Positions 22,948-34,906 of a stretch of DNA of 64,000 nucleotides are shown here, in pieces. Position 1 is the stretch's first letter, and each line of letters opens with the position of its first letter. Below the pieces are notes generated by a model, which saw only the letters and a program-made list of their open reading frames with translations, was not told where the DNA came from and ran no database searches. This DNA is from Aselliscus stoliczkanus (taxonomy: Eukaryota > Chordata > Mammalia > Chiroptera > Hipposideridae). The DNA lies in the NCBI GenBank assembly GCA_033961575.1, contig CM066728.1, positions 103,058,852-103,122,851 of the forward strand. The letters are read 5' to 3'. A program made the translations under genes and the position numbers.

Positions 22948-23438
22948 TGTGTTAGTTTCTGATTGTCACTATAATAAATTAGCACAAATTAAATGACTTA
23001 AAACAATCATAAATTATCTTATAGCTCTGGAGGTCAGAAGTCCTAAAATCCAGGTGTCGGCCAGTCTCTTGGGGAGAATTCATTTCCATGCCTTTTCAGC
23101 TTCCAGAGGCTGCCAGCATTCTTTGTCTGTGGCCCACCCTCCATCTTTAAAACCAGGACTTCAAACTCTCTCTCTGCTTCTGCTGTCATGATACCTTTTA
23201 TCCTCTCTCTACTTTTTGTCATTACACTTCCTTTTCATAGTCTGAGCTTCTTGCTTCTCTCTTATAAGGACCCTTGTTATCACACTGGATCCAGCAGAAT
23301 AATCCAGCATAATCTCCACATCTCAAGATCCTTAATTTAAATTCATCTGCAAAGTCCCTTTTACCATGTACCTCAACATATAGGTTCCAGGAATAAGGAT
23401 GGGGCCACCTTTGGGGGGACGTTATTTGGCCTACCACA
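22948..23438 (-). mobile_element. Solo LTR, MLT1-like (ERVL-MaLR)
   Basis: A 491-bp LTR in reverse, from TGTGTTAGTTTC to GCCTACCACA, with TG...CA ends. Internal landmarks match MaLR LTRs read backwards: GCTCTGGAGGTCAGAAGTCC, CTTATAAGGACCC, CATCTCAAGATCCTTAA and TGCAAAGTCCC. An exact 5-bp duplication, ATATG, sits on each side (22943-22947 and 23439-23443), as for ERVL-class integration. No internal retroviral sequence adjoins it, so it is a recombined solo LTR. Open frames here are noncoding shadows. Confidence 0.92.
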
Positions 23439-23443
23439 ATATG

Positions 23444-25385
23444 TAAAATAATTTATTTTCCAAAGAGAATGTAGGTGCTTGAAAAACAAAACCGAAAATG
23501 GCTAAGTGTAATATAAAATAGACTTTTTAACATCCACCAAACATTCTCTACATTTTAAAAACTCTTTCTCAAACTGGTCCCTTTGAATCTTACCCTCTTT
23601 TTATCATTGTGCATGGCTGTTTCACAAAACAACTGAGGAACACCATGTTTGTACATTTGAAACTTCACATGCTTTTATTCAGAACAAAAATTTTATTAAA
23701 ATTTAAATCTATAATCTCCTGAAAAGTTTTGTCAAGACAAAGAGTCATACTACTGGTACGTATGTTTATCACCCTAATTTAGAGGAGACAAAATCTTCAT
23801 TCTTATAGACCTAAAAGACAGAGTAGGAAATAATGAATGACTCGAGCAGATGGGGATAAATTTGCATATGTGCTTTGAAGATGGAGAAGTTGGACTGAGA
23901 AAGGAAGATGGCAGGAAAAGTCTGATGACTGGACTGCATGTAGATGCTTCAAGAAGAAGTGATTTCAGCCTATTAACTGGCCTGACTTAATCCAGCTTCA
24001 ATGGAAAAACTTCCCAGTGATCTGTACTTGACGGTCTTGTCCTATGTAGAACTTTCAAAGCGGGTTCTCAATATATATTTGTTGAAGGTGATTGAAAGCT
24101 AAATATTTCAATACAGTACTTTCAAAGGAAGAGAGAAGATCCCACTTCTCCTTTGGAAATTGGAAGGAAAAGTGGCATAGCCCTTTGAGGAGGGCAACAC
24201 AGTGAGATAAAAAATAGTAGGAGAAGAAGTCAATCTCTAAAGGTGGGAGTGGCCAGGAAAATATCTGTGCCAAAGAAGGTTGGATGGGCACAGCACTGGA
24301 ATGTGGAAACATTGCAATGCAGACATATTGGCACATTCAACAGCCCCCCGCACTTTATAAGGTTTATAGATATATCTAGCAAATGAGCAGTAAAACCCAT
24401 TTCTGTAAATTGGATTCTGTTTACTTCCTACCTCTCACTACATTACTGTCCTGGGAAGGAGGATATCGAGGCAGAAAGAATTTCTAACAGATTCAGCCAA
24501 TGGCTTTTAGAAAGCCATGGGTCATTCCTTCTTCTCACGGTGGCTTAGTCTTTGTGACAGCATTCTGTGGAACTCCATTGTCACACTGCAGCCTGCCAGG
24601 GCTCTCAGTCTCTTCTGATTCCAAAGAGTTTGGGGAATTCCAAAATATCTTATTCCTCACCCTTGCAAATGCAAAGGTCTGGGCCTCCTTGTTTGGTCTT
24701 GGATGCCTTTGCACAGCAATGGAGCTACATGACAATTTCCCTGCACAGAGTAGGTGTCACCAGCAAGCATGCAATGTGTTAATCCCAAGCACATTCAGTT
24801 TAAAATCGTCTTTTCAAACTGTATAGTTTCTTTACTGAAAATGAGAGATACCTATAATGAGGTACGTCTACAGAGAAATTTAGTTATCCAGGTAGTCCAG
24901 AAAAGCTATCATGATATTACTTTTTTAAATGTGGCAAAATATTAATTAAGAGATGAACTCCCTGTCCCAATGCTAAATGGATACCTTAAAGTGGAGTTCA
25001 CTCTGGAATTTTGCAAGTTGTAAAGAGCATTAACAATGTTTGCACAATTTGCATACACTGGTCTTTTCTGGATCTGGGAATAGAAAAAATATTTGAGTAG
25101 GATTATTAGCTGATTTTACTTTCAGGATTGAATACCTGAAGATCTGTGTTCCATAATTCAACATGCCTACGGGAGATGCAAGCTATTCCCATAAAGTGAC
25201 TTGGGTTTGTTTGTTTGTTAATGGCCCATCAGATTGCAATGGTAATTGGGCGGAAAAGTTAAGATCCTGAAATCTCTATGTCTAGGCCCAGGAAGGGGCT
25301 ATATGGGCAACAGAGATATAAGAATGAGGGTGTGACCTGCCAAAGGGAGTGGTGGCCAAGGAGGTATCATGGAATAATACATGAG
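23444..25385. other. Unassigned sequence
   Basis: Almost 2 kb without a recognised repeat. The 108-codon plus frame at 24500-24826 is the longest. It has balanced composition but no domain I recognise, and overlapping frames on both strands argue against coding. Confidence 0.35.
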
Positions 25386-25390
25386 CCCGG

Positions 25391-25580
25391 AGTCTTGTGT
25401 ACATGAGATTAGAGGTGCACGTTACAGTACGTAGCTGCTAACATTGGGATTATCAATATGTATCTCAACTTAATGTCAAAACATGTTAATAAGTTGGGAA
25501 CAAGTTAGGTAATAATGTCTTTATGAAAATTCAATGCAGTGCTCCTTCAGATTTTAGAGAACTGTGAGAACGCAAAAACC
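25391..25580 (+). repeat. Unnamed two-copy repeat, copy A
   Basis: Aligns over its whole length with 27989-28149 in the same orientation. Shared words include GTGTACATGAG, ACGTTA[C/T]AGTACGTAG, CTAACAT, TGTCAAAA, ATGAAAAT[T/G]CAATGCA and CTCCTTCAGAT. Copy A carries about 20 extra bases near 25490-25515. I cannot assign a known family. Confidence 0.75.
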
Positions 25581-26425
25581 TTTGGATATATTTACGAAAC
25601 AAATTTCATTTAATCAGTAACTACTGGTTAAAAATGTACAATGTATCAAATACTGTACTACTCTGGGTATCCATGGTGATGGGAGGTATTTCAAATGCTA
25701 AGGAGAATCCTGACTATCCAGCATCCAGTTTTCATGGTGGAGAAAATGTTCCTGACTCATGGCATTGTTTGAAAATTTGGGTAAGATGTCATAAAACAAA
25801 GTTTATTGCCTGATTCACATATAAATTGCACCCAGGTATACAAATGCGCTATCATCAATAATTCTCCTCCTTTCCTTTCTTCTTCTTCCTTCTTTTTGTA
25901 TGAATTCAGCCTCGTTTTTACTGAAGTATGACATATAATGATGTAGGCGAGGAAGCCATACCTTAAAAGATTTGCAGAGCTTACCATTGTCACTAATTTA
26001 ACAAATATTGGTGGAGCACTACTCTTTGTGGACCACTGTCTATAGCATACAATGAAGGTGCAAAGACTGAGAAGCAGCTGATGTGGGGACCAGGTTAGGA
26101 AATGGAGAGGAGGATGGACTGGAGTAGGGAGGTGGGAGATAATAGGATAAACTAGGGCAGTTAGGAGAAAAAACTAGAAAATAGGGCCATGATCAGGAAG
26201 AGTAAATGTGTGCTGATGACAGTCCTAGCGCAAGTAAAGAAAGTAGAAGACCAGGTTGAGGATGAAAGATTGGGTAAAATAATAGGGATGAGAAAAGCGT
26301 TTGCATTAGTTCATGGTTCTTGGTAGGAACGGTGACATGTTTCTGTAGCCTGAAGGCTTGAATTTTAATATGCCCTGTGGCTTCTCCATCACTGTGCACT
26401 CAAGACGTTGAGAATTCCCACGTTT
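25581..26425. other. Unassigned sequence, possibly L2-derived in part
   Basis: The stretch after 25995 (ACAAATATTGGTGGAGCACT, then GGAGAGGAGGATGGACTGG) has the flavour of reverse-oriented L2 but is too diverged to call firmly. Confidence 0.3.
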
Positions 26426-26429
26426 GTAT

Positions 26430-27480
26430 CATTAGCTCATACCTTTCCTCTGAGATCCACATTCACACATCTAAGTCCCTACCCCTCTGACATCTCTGAG
26501 TTTGTCTGGCAGACCTCTTGAAAGCAACCTGTCCACCACGGAATCCCTGCTTCCCCACCCCATCTGTTTCCTTGCACCAGTATTTTCCACCTTGGTAAGG
26601 AACATCTCTATTCACCCATTATTTCAATCAGAAACGTCAAGGGATTCCTCCTCTCCTACTTTTCCCTTAGCCCTCTTCTATTTTTTTTCCCAACAGCAAA
26701 TCCTTTAATTCTACCTCAAATCCTTCCATACCACACAGTCTTCACTGCTACCACCTTGGTCAAGTTTGCCATCATTCCTTTAATGAACAATTAAAGCAAA
26801 TGCCTAATCACATCCATTCTTGTGCATTACAATTCATTTTCCAATAAGCGAGCAAGAGTCTTAAAATGTCATTTGTTGTCATGTACATGGTGGTACATGG
26901 GATTTTTTTTTTTTTTTTGAGGGCAGTGTCACTGGCCCTCACATGTGGGACCGAACCCGGGCCGCTGGCCTCCCAAGCCAGTGCTCAACCACCGCGCCAC
27001 TCGGCCGGCCCGGTACATGGGATTTTTGAAGTCCCCTTGATCAAAACCGTTCAGTTCCTGCCTCTTTCTCATCACATCTAGAACAGCTCTTTCGGGGACT
27101 GAGTCCCACACTTCAGAACTTCAGTGGCTTGTACACACTTTCCTCTGTCTGGAATGTTCTTTACAGAACTGGTGCCTTCGCATCCTTTCATTTCAGCCTC
27201 AGTATTCCAGTCTTGAAGTTTACCCTTTTAAGAGTACTATTCTGTTATTCTTTATCTCAATGTCCCATTTTTTTCCTTCAAAAGTCAACATTTTATATAC
27301 TACATTTTTGTTTTGTTTTTTAATGGCTTGCCCATTAGATTATGAGTTCAATTTGGGCAAGACTTACATCTGTCTTATTCATTATCAACTCCCTAGTACC
27401 CAATGTACTGCCTGGAACATGGAGGCACTCTGAGATTTATAGCACAAATAAATAATAATAATCCAACAATATCAAAGTCT
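26430..27480 (+). mobile_element. LINE-2 (L2), long 3' portion, split by a SINE
   Basis: Follows the L2 order over about 1 kb: a CAAATCCTTTAATTCTACCTCAAA segment (26696), TCTTCACTGCTACCACCTTGG (26740), GCAAGAGTCTTAAAATG (26851), the SINE, then CTCTGTCTGGAATGTTC (27143) and a 3' end with TTAGATTATGAGTTCAATTTGGGC (27336) and CCAATGTACTGCCTGGAACATGGAGG. Ancient and noncoding. Confidence 0.8.
26908..27011 (-). mobile_element. tRNA-derived SINE, head-only form
   Basis: Reverse orientation, with a T-run followed by GAGGGCAGTGTCACTGGCCC. The B-box complement is GGACCGAACC, one base off the canonical GGACCCGAACC. Perfect 16-bp duplication GGTACATGGGATTTTT at 26892-26907 and 27012-27027. It is inserted in the L2 element. 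Confidence 0.96.
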
Positions 27481-27674
27481 GTTGGGGGCTGATTTATATT
27501 ATATATTATTTTCCTACTTCGAATTTCTAAGAATTATTTATATCATTATTTGGACAATTAAAATATGACTGTCCTGTGATAATTCGCCACTGTGGTCCCA
27601 AAGTGTTACTGCTCTTTCATATTTGTCTCCCAAAATAGACTGTAAAGGACCAAATCCTTAAGTCCTTTCATTAA

Positions 27675-27990
27675 CTTAACAAATGAGAGGCAGGCACTGT
27701 TCTAAGGGACGCAGATACAGAGCTGTGCAGACAGGCGTGGTTCTCACCCTCAAGTGAGCATGGGCTACTACTGCTCCCATTAAGGGAATCTATTTAGCAG
27801 CCTTATGAGCCAAGCACTGTTGAAGGCAAAAGGAACAATGAAGAAAGAAAATCCCAGGCTGGCCAAGTGGAGCGGTGGTTAAGCGCTGGCCTGGGAAGCC
27901 AGCGGCCCCGGTTCGGGTCCCACATAGGAGGGCCAGTGACACTGCCCTAAAAAAAAAAAAAAGAAAATCCCTGTTCTTGTGATCTCACGT
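27675..27990 (-). mobile_element. L2 remnants, reverse orientation, split by a SINE
   Basis: GGCAGGCACTGTTCTAAGGGACGCAGATACAGAG (27690) and a second GCCAAGCACTGTTGAAGGCA (27809) leading into AAAATCCC|SINE|TGTTCTTGTGATCTCACGTTC are typical reverse L2 3' words. Probably two overlapping fragments. Confidence 0.5.
27856..27960 (+). mobile_element. tRNA-derived SINE, head-only form
   Basis: Intact A-box region (AGTGGAGCGGTGGTTAAGCG) and B box (GGTTCGGGTCC), high CpG content and a short A-tail. Duplication AAGAAAATCCC at 27845-27855 and 27961-27971. With the copy at 26908-27011 it forms an inverted pair about 850 bp apart. Confidence 0.95.
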
Positions 27991-28149
27991 TCTCGTGTAC
28001 ATGAGCTTAAACGTGTACGTTATAGTACGTAGCCTCTAACATCGAGATCATCCATATACATCTATGGATTGGGTGTCAAAATACATTAAGTTACATGAAA
28101 ATGCAATGCAATTCTCCTTCAGATGATAGAGGATTCTGATAATGCAAAA
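27989..28149 (+). repeat. Unnamed two-copy repeat, copy B
   Basis: Partner of 25391-25580, same strand, 2.6 kb downstream. It lacks the roughly 20-base insertion of copy A and keeps CpGs at TACGTT, TACGTAG and CATCGAG. Identity looks about 70 percent by eye. Confidence 0.75.
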
Positions 28150-28879
28150 TCAGAGAAAGCAGTAGCCCCAAAGCTCTGAGTTTTAACTCATTTAAACCAG
28201 ATAAAAATGGCCCAAATAATTTTTCTATGTAATCCACCCTGCCAATCTACATGAACTGTCTATGCATAGAAATCTGCTTTGTGCCTAAAATAATTACTGG
28301 GATTCAAGAAAGAGGGCGGGGTAGAGGGGGCGGGAAGAACAAGAATGCCTGGGGTTGAGAAAGTAGGTAAGATAAAAGAGACTGACTAAACTCAGGGCTT
28401 GCCCTTCAAGTGCCCTAGTAACTTACACCACATTTCAGACATGTGATTTCATTCACGAAGTATTTTAAGTAGTTTAATATGTTGCACTGTCAAATGCAAA
28501 GCATTCTGGATTTAAAAAATAAATAAAAACATGCCGCCTCGTCTCCAGCAAAATTTAACTCCAGCTACGGGATGAAACCGAAGAAATGTTATATATCTTG
28601 ACTTAGACACTACCGATGAGACGGGAAACTATCAGAGGATTTGAATCTAATTGTTGGATTTGATATCACCAGGCGGAACCCTGCATCATAGTTCTATTCT
28701 GTAATGTTCTTTCAGGATCCCTACATTGAATGCTAAAGTGCCACCTGAATGGCCTTAGAAGAAAACTGTTTCACCTCAAAGAATTTCCTTATATTCAAAG
28801 ATCAAAGTAAATAGGTTGTACTTGTAATCATTAAAAGAAAAAAGAAAAAGAAAAAAGAAAGGAGCTCTTCCATTGAGTT
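28150..28879. other. Unassigned sequence
   Basis: No gene recognised. An A/G-rich simple stretch lies at 28833-28862. Confidence 0.4.
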
Positions 28880-29045
28880 ATAGAACCCGGAATCTTGGAA
28901 TATCAAAGTTAAAGAGGTCATTGTGCCAATTCCTCATTTTATAGATGACAGAACTGAAATTTTGAGAGGCTGAAGGATTTCCTTAAGTTGCCATGTTACT
29001 GGACAAACCAGCAAGATTTAAGGTTGATGACTTAAAGAGTGGCCT
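28880..29045 (-). mobile_element. MIR-like SINE fragment
   Basis: ATTCCTCATTTTATAGATGACAGAACTGAAATTTTGAGAGGCTGAAGGA is the reverse MIR core, followed by a diverged TTAAGTTGCCATGTTACTGGACAAACC. Confidence 0.7.
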
Positions 29046-30660
29046 CTTAACTCTTCCCAAAAGAGCTGCTGTCTGTCTCACCTTCCACTTCCAAGTTAAT
29101 GCTTAGTGCTCTCCACCCATGTTGCTACTGCACCCTGAGCCATCATGAGCAGTAGAAGGAGCTGAAGGCGGGGCCAGTGAAGGAGAGACAGGCATGGCCA
29201 AAAGCTTCAATGTGATGCCAGCCTACTCTTCAGGGCAGAGGCTTAAAAACCAGGACCTCCACTGCCCGAGTGACCTTGTTTATTTGCTCTGCACAATATA
29301 GGTTGGCCACATCTTTGTGTTCTGGGGACAAAAAAATACAATTGAATTTGTTATCATATGTTGTCATTCCATTATAATAACACTATTCATTTATTGAATT
29401 ACAATGAGGTCATTTTCACTTAGGAGACTGAATTTGACATTAAAATTATGTTAATAAAAATAAAATTCCAACACTGCACTTTTGAGTCAAAGGAGTCACA
29501 AACCCTTGAAAATCAGCCCCTACTTATCATCTAGTTTCTGGCCCACCACTCTACCAAAGCTTTCTTGACCTCATGAAATCCACAGGGTACATAACCTGTT
29601 GAAGAAGCATAAATAACTGCCCTCAAAAGTTAGAAGTTATTTTAGGAACACTTGAAATTGAACATGTGTGGCTATAGGTGAATTTATATATCAGTCCATC
29701 AACCATGACTTTTCAATCAATCAATGCTTTGCTGAACTAATTTCACTTGTTTTCAGTTCTAAGTTGTTTTATGCATATAAAAAGAGTGAAGCAATAACTG
29801 TCAATATGTTATCTCATTAGCAGAAGAATTTCACACAAAGTTAAATGATACAAATTTTATGTCAATTATCACCAAATGCTTTAAGTGGGAAACAAAGTTA
29901 ATTCCAATAATAATTTGGTTTTCTTCATCCAATTCATAGACCAACATAAATTTTTGGAAATTCATTCTGCTGAAGGTGAATCATCTGACATTTGTGTGAA
30001 TGGCTATTGTAAACTCAACTTACAAATTTAACATTGTAAATAAAGTTTGAAAATATTCAGGCAGAAATAGGTGCATATCTTAATACTACAAATTAGTTAA
30101 GAATAAACGGTATCTAGCAGAATTTGCTCTGAATTTAGTAGGTGCCTAAGCAGCTGTAGAGAGTATTTTCTTAAACAAATATATATATATTTGATCCATG
30201 TAGAAGAGTCAATTGGAAATGCCAACAATTTCCAATTTGTTAACTATGAAATGCAAACTTGAAGATGACTGCAGACCATTTTATTAAAAGCAAAGAAGTG
30301 GACCCTCTTGAAAAAAAAAAACATATTGCTCAGTAAAATACTAATGACTTAGTATTGGAGAAAGTATATGTACTAAGAAGCAGAATGAGGCCACTTAAGA
30401 GACCCAGAGACAGGTGACTGCAGAGTGGCTACCTGATGTTCAGTCCTCCGGAGACCAGACATTCTCTGCATTTTGTTTCTGGGAGAATGTCTCGTGTCTT
30501 TCAACGGCCCCATTTTTTTAAAACTCTTTTGAGTGGACTGTGCCTTTGCAAACCCAAGAACTTCACTTTGTTTCTTAAGTGCTCCCTCCTCTGTGCTCCA
30601 TAGCACAGTCTGAGTCCTCCAGGGCAGCACTTTTCACGATGCTGTGCTTCTCATTCACTT
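29046..30660. other. Unassigned sequence
   Basis: 1.6 kb, AT-rich, with a small TA run at 30180-30190. An 85-codon minus frame (30373-30630) has no recognised domain. Confidence 0.4.
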
Positions 30661-30664
30661 GGCT

Positions 30665-30780
30665 GTGTTCCTCTCAGCCTGGGAGTTTTTAAAGCAAAAA
30701 CCACATTCTAGTCATTGTTAGCACAATGCCCAGTACACAGAAATGCCCAGTAAATACATGGCGAATGAATGAATGAATAT
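30665..30780 (+). mobile_element. L2 3' end fragment
   Basis: TAGCACAATGCCCAGTACACAG...CCCAGTAAATACATGGCGAATGAATGAATGAA is the L2 terminal signature. Confidence 0.7.
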
Positions 30781-32825
30781 GATAAAGACCAAGGGTATCT
30801 TCTCATCTATATGATTGTCCATTTCACAAGGAGTGAATTTCTTCTTACACCATGGATTTCTTTTTACACTCTTCCTTATACATTTTGCGCTGCATTTTGC
30901 TCTTGTATTACATCATACCATGTATCATGTCCCCATAGATCTATGCCCTCAATTAAATTGAGTGTTTCTCTTAAGTTGTTTAACCTGAGTGCATGTAAGC
31001 AGCAAATGTTTGCAAGGCATTTAAAAATTAAAAAGAAAAAAGAATCAGTACATTACAAAAGAGCTGAAGCGTGACATTGCTGTGGCCAAAAGGAAGCAGG
31101 AGCCAGCGACTGGCTGGTGAGAAGCTGGCAAATGTAAGGGATGAACTATAGATGCCACTCTTTGCTGAAAGCTGCTGTTTTCCAATGAAGGTCTGAGGGT
31201 TTGTGTGGAACGCCGGAGACAGTCTTTGGACTATTTAGAGTGTTATTTCAGCTTGGGGTTTCCTGCTTCTCTCTGATAACTTTTCAGCCAGAGACACTGA
31301 GAATGGTAGATCTGTCAAGAGCTAGGCAACGCTCCTCTAAGAAATCAAGGTTTCAGTCTCAGTGGAGACTAGATGAACCCAAAACATATTATGAATAGCA
31401 AGTTCTTTTTCTCTAATTGCATCTCTAACTTGACCCAGGGAAAAGTTCACAGACTTCATCTATATTCAGTCCCACTCTTCCTGAATCTATGTCTACATAT
31501 AGAAACTGATTAGAATATTTAACTAATTCTTACTAAGAGCACTTTCTATGAAATAATAATTTAGGCAAAATATTTTATGGCCAGACTTTTGCAAGGAGTC
31601 ATCCAAAGCCGGCACCTCACTTTATATGCAATATCACCAAGGAAGCAAATGTACTGGAAGGACTTTTACAAACTAAAGGCAGTTCAGTAAGAATGGCTCT
31701 TCAAAACAAAAAAGTTCCATTGGAACACTAATATAACTGAAAATACTCAAAGAAAACTATAAGCTGTCTAAATGATTCAAGAATCAACCAAGTTTGCTTT
31801 TCAAAATGTTTTATTTGAAACAGCAAGCTACCTAATAAAAATTATAAATTTCATTCCACATGCAACGCAGTGATTCTGAGACCCGCTTGTTAATAGTACT
31901 AAGGTTGATTCCTCTGGTTGAGAAAAGGGCTAAAAGCAAAACCAAGATTTCTAAAACCCACGAAGGTCCAATCCTTTCCTCCGCAGCATCATCTCATATA
32001 GCTACAGGCAGAGTCCACTGAGTGTTATACTGCAGGGTGCCATGAAGGGGCCTGCAATCTCTCTGACACAGCCTGGAAGTAACAATGTAGGTACAACTGG
32101 GTGAGTCGGCAGCAAAGAGCACTTTTGGCTCACGTCTATCCATGTTTTATCTGTATCTATCTTGAAAGGAGGATCCTTCAACCTGCCATTTTTATCCAAT
32201 GTTCAGCCTTTTTAAGTCCTTAGAGACTTGGATCAACTCATATTTACGTTTTGGTTGTACTTTAAGAGGCTTTGTCACTATAAAAAGAAAAAAAGTCATA
32301 ATGGATGTGAATGACCCAGTTTTCATCATCCCTTTGATAATAAAAAAGTGGAAAAATAAAATCATTGAAAATGTGTTTAATTTTATAATAGAGCATGCTT
32401 AGGAGGAGCTTTGGTTTTCCTTAAAAGCGTGGACGACCAGTTAAAGAAGCATCATCTGTGAACAGTACTTCCCCGCCTGCCACACTGCCGAGTGCAGGAT
32501 ACAGTGCACTGTGAAAATGTCACACATGGTCACACGTGGCTATTGCATGTTTTGTATAGTTGTAACGTATCATTTACCCTGTAGAGTCAACAAGGCAGCA
32601 ATTCAGTGGATGCTTCTGGCAGGGTCCCTCAGCGTGGGAATGTCCTGCAGAGCTGTGACACAGATTCTAAGGAACAATCGCACACTTGCTAAGTCAGAAT
32701 CTGCAGGTGAGGTTAAAGGAACCCGTAGTTTTCGCTGACTCGTCACGAGACCGTTAGACCGTTGCACTGAACCAGTTACTGCCTCAGATTTGGGAACGCC
32801 TGGCCTGTTCTGGCCACCTCGCCTC
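30781..32825. other. Unassigned sequence
   Basis: 2 kb of unique-looking DNA. Short frames at 30769-31074, 31201-31398 and 32002-32199 have no recognisable domain. No repeat family seen. Confidence 0.35.
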
Positions 32826-32832
32826 CTCCCTC

Positions 32833-33286
32833 TGCTATGGATCCAGTTGTGTCTCCCATCAAGAGGAGCTGCAGATTTCACCTCCAGTGCCTCAGAAGGC
32901 GACCCCTTATTTGGTAATAGAATTCCTGCAGATGAAATTAGTTTAGTAAAGATGAGGTCACATGCGTGTGTAGAGTGGGCCCTTAATCCAATATGACCAG
33001 TGTCCTTACAGGAAGAAGAAAGGGACATACAGGGAGACGTCCTGGGATGATAGCAGAAGAGCATGGGGCAATTTGCAGCAACAAGTCAAGGAGTGCCATG
33101 GGTGCATGGCCACCGACAAAAGCTAGGAAGAGACGCAGGGCATTCTATCCAGCCTCAGGGCGGGGACAGCTCTACTGACACCTTAATCTTGGACTGCTGG
33201 TCTCCAGAGCTGTGAGACAACATTTCTGGTGTTTTAAGCCACCTAGTTTGGGGAACTTCATTCCAGCAGCCCCAGGAAACTAATCG
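32833..33286 (+). mobile_element. MLT1-like LTR (ERVL-MaLR)
   Basis: Forward LTR: TGCTATGGATCCAGTTGTGTCTCCC, CCCTTATTTGGTAATAGAATTCCTGCAGATG, GGGCCCTTAATCCAATATGACCAGTGTCCTTACA, CTGGTCTCCAGAGCTGTGAGA, GTTTTAAGCCACC and GCAGCCCCAGGAAACTAATCG. No internal retroviral sequence and no clear 5-bp duplication. The 153-codon minus frame at 32603-33064 is a shadow. Confidence 0.88.
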
Positions 33287-33439
33287 CCTCCCAAATACAT
33301 CAGGAAAAAGATTCAGAGTGAATGGCAGAAGCAGATCTTCAGTCGGGTTGTCTACCCCCCACTACAGGATCCTTCCCACCTCACACAGGCCTGGGTGTTT
33401 ATTCTCTCCCTTCTGGAACACTAGTTCCCTTCTCATCCG

Positions 33440-33550
33440 GGGATGATCAGAGTGTGCTCTGAGGACACCTGCCTCAGAATCACTTTGGAAGCGCTTACTA
33501 AAAAATGTGTGTTCCTGAGTTCCATCTGTGACCCAGTGTCGCCCAGGCTC
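33440..33550 (+). mobile_element. MER5A-like hAT remnant
   Basis: CAGAGTGTGCTCTGAGGACACCTGCCTCAGAATCACTTTGGAAGCGCTTACTAAAAAATG follows the MER5A left half in order. The ends are lost. Confidence 0.5.
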
Positions 33551-33810
33551 CAGCAGTAGGGGCGAGAGGCGGCACGGTTAAGGGAAGTCTAGGCTATGCC
33601 AGTAATTATAATCAGTGTGCAAACCCTATCTAGAAGAATAGGGTTTCTGGGGGTATCTGATTTAGAGTTAATTGAGCATTATTTAAGAAAATCTTTGATT
33701 TAACCATTGTTATGAAAAATTGCTCTCCACTTATAGTCCAAAGTCTTCCTTAAGTGACTGAACTCAATAATACTAATTACATAACAAACACACTTGGGCT
33801 CTCTGGCTCT

Positions 33811-33854
<44 letters not shown>

Positions 33855-33924
33855 GACAGAGAGACAGAGAGACAGAGAGAGAGACAGAGAGACAAAGAGA
33901 GAGAGACAGAGAGAGAAGAAAGAG
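33811..33924 (+). repeat. (GA)n microsatellite with GACA interruptions
   Basis: Roughly 110 bases of GA dinucleotides, interrupted by CAGA and AAGA units. The complementary Ser/Leu-rich frame is an artefact. Confidence 0.95.
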
Positions 33925-34091
33925 TAATAGGTTCTAGAATGTATCATCCCTTTTTCAAATAAACTTAGAAATAATACATAGACTTCTACATTTACAAAAA
34001 AGCATAGCACACCATCTTTATTTTGTTCATTTCACCACTGACTGGTAAAGATAAAAATGCTGGCTCTTGAGAGCCACTATTCGAGCTCTGC

Positions 34092-34195
34092 AGTTCTTAA
34101 CCTTTTTGGCATCATGACTCCTTAGATAAAGCAATGACATTTTTGTCAGTGTGCTCCCTAGCACATGAGCATATGCAAAATTTGTCTGCAACTTA
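34092..34195 (+). mobile_element. hAT-like MITE remnant
   Basis: CAGTTCTTAACCTTTTTGGCATCATGACTCC, then ACATGAGCATATGCAAAATTTG, resembles a hAT family beginning CAGTGGTTCTTAACC. The right end is not found. Confidence 0.45.
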
Positions 34196-34576
34196 GTATT
34201 TGAGTTTAAAGATATGATTTCAATCTAGGCAATGGATATTGGGATGAAGTATACTGATTCTACCACATTCTGAAAGCTATGCTTTCATAAAAATCCCTGA
34301 TAACCATTTAAAAAAAAAACCATAGTTATTATTTTTTAAAAGATTACAGATGATCTTTTTTGGATGATTTTTCTAAAAGAACTCCCTCTCTACTGCTTTT
34401 TGCATGGCTTATACTCCCTGCGTCTCAACTTCTGGAAGACACATTAAAAATGAGAAAGAAACACTTTTCCTTTCACATTGCAGCTTCCCATGTTACTTAC
34501 TATAAGGGCTGTAAATCATCATCAAATTTTCCTCTAAAATATAAGTGAGTAGGTAGTTCTCAACAGAATATTGTTA

Positions 34577-34904
34577 CAGTTAACCTTTGATCAACATGGG
34601 GGTTCGGGCACTAATTCTGCCCAAACTGTCAAAAACCCACGTATAACTTTTGACTCCCCTGCAAATTAACAAATAGCCTGAAGTCTTACCGATAACATAA
34701 ACAGTTGATCAAAATAAGTTTTATGTTATATGTATTATATACTCTATTTTTACACTAAATACACTACAAAAAATGTTATTGAATCATAAGGTTCATATGC
34801 AAGTGTTTCAAATCTCCAAAAATTTATCTAATGTATTTATTGAAAAAAAATCCATATATATGTGGACCTGTGCAATTCAAACTCGTGTTGTTAAAAGTGA
34901 ACTG
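34577..34904 (+). mobile_element. MER2 DNA transposon (Tigger group)
   Basis: 328 bp with inverted ends CAGTTAACCTTTGATCAACA and TGTTGTTAAAAGTGAACTG and a TA on each side (34575-34576, 34905-34906), the mariner-type target duplication. The interior keeps MER2 words: CCGATAACATAAACAGTTGATC, TGTTATATGTATTATATACTC and TATATGTGGACCTG. Near full length for MER2. Nonautonomous. Confidence 0.92.
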
Positions 34905-34906
34905 TA

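Noticed and set aside
32603..33064. 153-codon minus-strand open frame, the longest in the window
   Set aside because: More than half of it lies antisense to an MLT1-like LTR. No domain is recognised.
22948..33286. The two MLT1-like LTRs as the two ends of one provirus
   Set aside because: They are in opposite orientation and divergent, the left one has its own 5-bp duplication, and the DNA between is L2, SINE and unique sequence.
33777..34010. Ser/Leu-rich minus-strand protein
   Set aside because: It is the translation of a GA microsatellite.
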